A DNA stretch of 6,553 nucleotides from Hyphomicrobiales bacterium (lineage in GTDB: Bacteria > Pseudomonadota > Alphaproteobacteria > Rhizobiales > Aestuariivirgaceae), in the NCBI GenBank assembly GCA_026987255.1, contig JALSNA010000484.1, positions 1-6,553 of the forward strand. Reading direction: 5' to 3'. The notes beneath the pieces were generated by a model. That model had not been told where the DNA came from, did not search any database, and saw only the letters and a program-made list of their open reading frames with translations. Shown here in pieces: positions 1 to 4,500 of this stretch. Made by a program: the position numbers and the translations under genes. Every line of letters begins with the position of its first letter. Within the stretch, counting starts at the first letter, position 1.

Positions 1-1220
1 CTGCTGGCATCGAGGCGCAAGGGGCGGGTCAGGGCCGCCTGGATCTTTTCGGCCACGGTTTCGTAATTTTCCAAGGTCACGCCGGGCAGGAAGATGGCGA
101 ACTCGTCGCCGCCGAGCCGGGCCACGAGATCGGTGGGGCGGGTGACGCGCTTGAGCCTGCGGGCGGTGGCGGTGAGCAGATCGTCACCGGCCTGGTGGCC
201 CAGGGTGTCGTTGATGGACTTGAAGTGATCCAGATCGAGCAGGATGAAGCACCCCTTTGCTTCGTTCCTCTGGCGGTGGGTGAGATGGTTTTTCAGCTCG
301 CGCAGGAAGCTGCTGCGGTTGAGCAGGCCGGTCAGGGGATCGGTCTCGGCCTGCTTGCGGATGCGTCTTTCGGCCTCGATGAGATCGGAAATGTCGGTGC
401 TGACGAAAACCGTGTGCCCAGAGGAGGACTTGCGCTCGCGCACCTGCACCCAGCGGCCGGAGGAAAGCTGCTGAACGAGATCCTTCTTCATGCCTTTCTT
501 GTGACGGGCGAGGCGCTCGTTCATCCATTCCTTCGAGCGCGCCTTGGCCGGATCGACATGCATGTATTGGCCTTGTTCGACGGCGAATTTGAGGATTTCG
601 TCGTAGGTTTCGCCGATTCTTATCCTGGGCGCGGCCTTGTCATAATAGACATGATACTGGCGGTTGAAGAAGACCAGACGGTCCTGCGGATCGTAGGCGG
701 CGATGGCGTTGGGCACCACATCGAGCAGCTGCTTGAGAACCTCCGTGGCGAGGTTCTTCTCGCTGGTTTGGCGCGCCAGCTCGGACTTGATGCGGCGCTC
801 CTGGTTGATGTTGCGAAAAACGCCGGTGAGATGGCGGATGCCGCCGATGTCGGTGGCGGTGCCCGAAGCATGCAGCCAGTTGCCCTTGCCATTGCCATGG
901 CGCACCTCCAGCTCCAGCGCCCAGGGCGCGCCTTCATTCAGGCTGCGGATGATGGCCTGGCGCAGGGCGGAGCGTCCGGCGCGGGAGAAGATGGGGAGGA
1001 TTTCATCGAAGGTGGCGGATTCGGAAATGGCCTTGCCGAAGATTTCCTCCGGATTGCCGCGCCACAGGGCAATGTCATGGCCATTGCGCGAGATCCAGCC
1101 GAAGGCTTCCGTCAGGCGCAGCAGCTCGTTGCCCAGCCGGCGCATGGTGAGCGAGGGGATCCTTTGGGGGCTGCGGCGCTCAGGGGAGCTCAAGGCGCGC
1201 TTGCGGGTATGTGTTGCCAT
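1..1220 (-). CDS. PAS-PAS-GGDEF diguanylate cyclase, C-terminus cut by window edge
   Basis: Predicted cytoplasmic enzyme that makes cyclic di-GMP from two GTP. The visible 406 residues start at the ATG at 1220-1218. Residues about 26-143 look like a divergent PAS domain with a PAC-like end. Residues about 161-285 form a second PAS of the PAS_7 kind (DVVPNAIAAYD, then FFNRQYH). A short helix leads into the GGDEF domain from about 286: DPLTGLLNR (294-302), metal-site DLDHFK (329-334), guanine-contact candidates N337 and D346, and GGDEF at 370-374. R361-P-T-D364 lies exactly five residues before GGDEF, the position of the inhibitory I-site, so activity and feedback both look intact. No membrane segment or signal peptide is seen, so the PAS domains probably sense an internal cue. 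The text ends at KIQAALTRPLRLDAS, near the usual end of GGDEF, so an EAL domain may follow outside the window. A purine-rich GGGAAAAG lies shortly before the start. Confidence 0.93.
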   Translation of the reverse strand, partial: MATHTRKRALSSPERRSPQRIPSLTMRRLGNELLRLTEAFGWISRNGHDIALWRGNPEEIFGKAISESATFDEILPIFSRAGRSALRQAIIRSLNEGAPWALELEVRHGNGKGNWLHASGTATDIGGIRHLTGVFRNINQERRIKSELARQTSEKNLATEVLKQLLDVVPNAIAAYDPQDRLVFFNRQYHVYYDKAAPRIRIGETYDEILKFAVEQGQYMHVDPAKARSKEWMNERLARHKKGMKKDLVQQLSSGRWVQVRERKSSSGHTVFVSTDISDLIEAERRIRKQAETDPLTGLLNRSSFLRELKNHLTHRQRNEAKGCFILLDLDHFKSINDTLGHQAGDDLLTATARRLKRVTRPTDLVARLGGDEFAIFLPGVTLENYETVAEKIQAALTRPLRLDAS

Positions 1221-1285
1221 GGTGGTCTTTTCCCATCCACATGTTGGCCCCCGCTTGTATCTCGCCCCCATGTGCAGCGGAAGTG

Positions 1286-1291
1286 ATCATA
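1286..1291 (-). promoter_or_regulatory. Candidate -10 element for the diguanylate cyclase gene
   Basis: Read on the minus strand this is TATGAT, which matches five of six bases of the sigma-70 -10 consensus, inside the AT-rich island. It would give a 5' leader of around 60 bases before the ATG at 1220. No good -35 hexamer lies 16-18 bases further out, so the promoter may depend on an activator or be misplaced. Confidence 0.3.
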
Positions 1292-1303
1292 AAATGCAAA
1301 ACT

Positions 1304-1318
1304 TTAACATTCCCTTAT
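1304..1318 (+). promoter_or_regulatory. CtrA-like box (TTAA-N7-TTAT)
   Basis: TTAA at 1304-1307 is followed by exactly seven bases and then TTAT at 1315-1318. The CtrA consensus in alphaproteobacteria is TTAA-N7-TTAA, so seven of eight fixed bases match. It lies about 13-27 bases outward of the candidate -10 element of the diguanylate cyclase gene, where a response regulator could activate. CtrA often controls motility and cyclic di-GMP genes, but such a short motif in AT-rich DNA can arise by chance. Confidence 0.25.
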
Positions 1319-1381
1319 GACATGGCGCGGCGGCACAATGGCGGGGGCCTTGTGTCCGGTTTGCGCAATCTCTGGTAAGGA

Positions 1382-1411
1382 TTGATTAAGGAATGCAATT
1401 TACGGTATATG
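1382..1411 (+). promoter_or_regulatory. Candidate promoter for the adhesin gene
   Basis: TTGATT (1382-1387) and TATATG (1406-1411) each match four of six sigma-70 consensus bases with an 18-base spacer. Transcription would begin near 1418, leaving a leader of about 95 bases that holds both inverted repeats described below. This is pattern matching only. Confidence 0.25.
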
Positions 1412-1425
1412 TAGCGAATCACAAA

Positions 1426-1440
1426 GCACGCAAGACGTGC
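1426..1440. repeat. Short inverted repeat, 5-base arms
   Basis: GCACG (1426-1430) and CGTGC (1436-1440) are perfect reverse complements around the 5-base spacer CAAGA. It sits just downstream of the candidate plus-strand promoter, so it could be an operator or a small leader hairpin. The arms are short enough to be chance. Confidence 0.3.
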
Positions 1441-1480
1441 GAGTTGCCATGCGGGTTTTCCATTGGGGAGTGGAAAGCGG

Positions 1481-1498
1481 GAAGCCGCGAGCGGCTTC
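1481..1498 (+). promoter_or_regulatory. Perfect hairpin abutting the adhesin ribosome binding site
   Basis: GAAGCCGC (1481-1488) and GCGGCTTC (1491-1498) are exact reverse complements with GA between them. As RNA this would fold as a seven-pair, GC-rich stem with a CGAG tetraloop. It ends three bases before the GGAGG Shine-Dalgarno at 1501-1505. There is no U-tract, so it does not look like a terminator. It could influence ribosome access or mRNA stability, or be a DNA operator. If translation really began at the in-frame ATG at 1449, it would lie in coding sequence. Confidence 0.55.
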
Positions 1499-1500
1499 AT

Positions 1501-1505
1501 GGAGG
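1501..1505 (+). promoter_or_regulatory. Shine-Dalgarno GGAGG that decides the adhesin start
   Basis: GGAGG lies nine bases before GTG at 1515, a strong site at workable spacing. The alternative in-frame ATG at 1449 has only a weak GAG before it, and the in-frame GTG at 1470 has no comparably placed site. This favours GTG 1515. Confidence 0.7.
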
Positions 1506-1514
1506 GAAGAGAAA

Positions 1515-4500
1515 GTGGCAAGGCGCAAGGATACCCGCACTTTTGGCGCGAAGGGCAATCAGACCAGAACCGACACAGGCGGCAAGGCCAGGACGAACGG
1601 GCGCGGCGGGGGGCTGTTTTGCGATGGTCTGGCCCTGGAGCCCAGGGTGCTGTTCGACGGCGCCGGGGCGCTGACATCGGCAGCAGCCTTCGATGCGGCC
1701 CATGACGCGGCCCATGATCTGGCCGCGCCGGGGGATGGACCAGATGGCGCGGATCATGACGCCTTGCTCGATGCGCTCACCCATGCGGCGGCGGCGGAGC
1801 AGCCGGGCGGGGGGCGCACGGAAATCGCCTTCATCGATTCTGCGGTTGAGGATCCTCAGGATATCATCTCCGCGCTGGGGCCCAACGTTGAAGTCATCAT
1901 GCTCGATGGCGGCAGCGACGGAGTGGAGCAGATGGCATCCGCCCTGGAGGGGCGATCCGGGGTGGATGCCATCCACATTTTCTCCCATGGACGATCTGGC
2001 ACGCTCGATCTGGGCAACACCAGGCTGACGGCGGCCTCCATGGCGGGCCGCCATGGAGATGACATGGCCACCATCGGCGCGGCCATGAGCGAGGATGGCG
2101 ACATCCTCATCTATGGCTGTGATTTCGGCAAGGGGGCGCGCGGCGCGCAGGCCATGGAGACGCTGGCCGGGCTGACGGGAGCGGACGTGGCGGCCTCCGA
2201 CGATCTGACGGGTGCGGCCTCCAGGGGCGGCGACTGGGAGCTGGAGAGGCGTTTCGGCCTGATCGAGGCCACCACCATCATGGCGCGCGATTATGATGGC
2301 GTGCTGGCCCCGGTGGTCATCAGCGCGGCGAACAATTCGCTTTCGGTGGTGGATGCGAACGGCAATCCGGTGGCCGGCAACAATGGCAGATACCAGGTGG
2401 GCGTGGGCTATGTGGGCACCTGGGCCAATGCGGGCACGGTGGGCGGCCAGCTGGTGGATGTCAAGGCGACGGTGGTGTCCATCGGGCCGGGCGATACATT
2501 CTATCTGGAAGATCCATCGGTCATCGGCCAGGACGATCTGTCGGTGCTGCTCTTCTCCGAGGGCACGAACAGTCCGGCCGAAGCCAAGGTGCATTGGGAG
2601 CTGGTGCTGGCGGGAACCAATATTCCGGCCACGGGCGATATCGATTTCATCGTCTCCGACATCGATGGCATAGGCGGCAATCCCTACACGCGCGAGACGG
2701 TGGTGCCTGATCTGCAGCATCTGACCTATTATGGTCACGAGGCGCCGACCAATGTCGTATTCAATGTCACAGGCGGAGTTGTCGAGGCCACCGGCACCCA
2801 GAACCAGAATGGCGAGACGACCTCGGCGGCGGTCTTCGGCTGGTCCAATGTTTCCAGCTGGGACATCACCTACCGGCTGGAGGCCAACAATCTGACATCG
2901 GGGGCGCGCTCCACCCATGATGGCGATGGCGACATGGCCTTCACCAACCAGCAGAATCACTACCTGCTGTCCCTGGACAATGACGGCGACGATTCCACCG
3001 CGCCGGGCACCGGCTATCAGGCCACCTATGCCGAGGGCGGGGCAGGGGTGCCGGTGGTGGATTCGGATGTGGACATCTACCAGCATGCCGCGCTGGGGGC
3101 GAACCTCGATGAGGCGGTCGTCAAGCTGACCAATGCGCAGGCCGGTGATGTGCTCAATGTGGGCGCGCTGCCGGCGGGCATTGCGGCCAGCGTGGACACC
3201 TCGGTGGCCGGAGAGATCACCGTGACGCTGAGCGGCTCTGCGACGGTGGCCGATTACGAGGCGGCCTTGCAGGCCATCACCTTCTCCAGCAGCTCCGATA
3301 CGCCGGACGTGACGGACCGCACCGTGGATATCATGGTCAAGAACGGCACCTATGGCACCTACAGCAACATGGCGCAGAGCACCATCCATGTGCTGGAGGT
3401 CAACGATCCGCCCTCAGGAGCGGACAAGACCATTGCCGCCCAGGAGGATACCCCCGTGGCGCTCACGGCGGCGGATTTCGGCTTTTCCGATGTGGATGGC
3501 GACAATCTGCAGGCGGTCATCATCACCACCGTTCCCGATGCCACCGAAGGCGCCTTGAGCCTCAATGGCACGCCGGTTTCGGCCGGACAGACCATAGCGG
3601 CGGCCGATCTGGCATCCCTGGTCTTCACGCCGGCGGCCAATGTCAATGGCAACGGCGTGGGCGCCTTTACCTTCCAGGTGGTGGATGACGGCGGGGTGGC
3701 CAATGGCGGGCAGGATACGGATGGCTCTCCCAACACCATGGATTTCGATATCGCGCCGGTGAACGATCCGCCGGTGGCGGCCAATGACACCACGGCGGTG
3801 GTGGTTCCCGGCCAGACGGTGAATGTCAATCCACTGGTCAATGACAGCGACGTGGACAACGATCCGCTGACCATTACCCAGATCGTCGATCCGGCCAATC
3901 CGGGCTCGCCCATCGCCATTGCGCCAGGCACTACGGTCGTTCTGGCTTCGGGCACGCAGATCGTCATGAAGGCGGATGGCTCCCTGGATGTGACGCCGGC
4001 GCGGATCAATGCGGATGCGGACCTATTCGATTACGTGATCAGCGATGGCAATGGCGGCACCGCCCAGGCCACGGTCACGGTGCCTTTGGACCGTGACGGT
4101 GATGGCATTTCCGACGCTATCGACATCGACGATGACAATGACGGCGTTCTCGACGTCAACGAGGGCGGCGGCGATACCGATGGTGATGGCATCGCCGACA
4201 AGTATGATCTCGATTCCGACAATGACGGCATTTCCGACCTGATGGAAAGCGGCGCTCCGGCGGCGCTCGTGGCGCTGGACGTCAATCATGATGGCACGCT
4301 TTCGGCCGCCGAGACGCAGGCCGCCACGGGGGCGGGCCTGTCCGATGTGGACAATGACGGCCTGATGGATGTTTTCGACAGCGACACGACATCGTCGGGC
4401 ACGGCGGCTTCCGTGGGGACGGCGGCGGTGGATAGCGATGCTGATGGCGTCAACGATCTGCTCGATCTGGATTCGGACAATGACGGCATTCCCGATACGG

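Larger units (their letters stand above)
1221..1514. promoter_or_regulatory. Divergent intergenic control region
   Basis: About 294 bases separate the start codons of the two outward-reading genes, so both promoters must lie here or inside the neighbouring coding sequences. Roughly 1281-1412 is clearly richer in A and T than the flanking DNA, as expected of promoter DNA in a GC-rich genome. I see no convincing small gene: short frames such as one from the ATG at 1393 run into the adhesin coding region in another frame and have no homology I recognise. A TGA at 1383-1385 closes the adhesin frame upstream. Confidence 0.7.

Noticed and set aside
195..1286. 363-residue open frame on the plus strand
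   Set aside because: It lies antisense to the PAS-PAS-GGDEF gene, whose motifs are intact in the other frame. It has no recognisable domain and its start sits inside the GGDEF coding region.
1481..1498. Hairpin as a rho-independent terminator
   Set aside because: No T-run follows on the plus strand, and on the minus strand no gene ends before it; GGAGG and a start codon follow instead.
1600..1622. LFC at residues 34-36 as a possible lipobox
   Set aside because: There is no hydrophobic signal segment before it, only a basic Gly/Arg-rich stretch, and the residues before Cys do not fit L-[AS]-[GA]-C.
1393..1674. 93-residue plus-strand frame starting in the intergenic region
   Set aside because: It has no Shine-Dalgarno site of note, overlaps the adhesin start in a different frame, and its second half is a frame-shifted reading of the LEPR region.
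1497..3389. 630-residue open frame on the minus strand
   Set aside because: It is antisense to the adhesin N-terminal half, which has clear DUF4347 and LEPR motifs. The translation is a His/Arg/Ile-rich mix without domain landmarks, as expected when GC-rich Asp/Gly/Ala codons are read in reverse.
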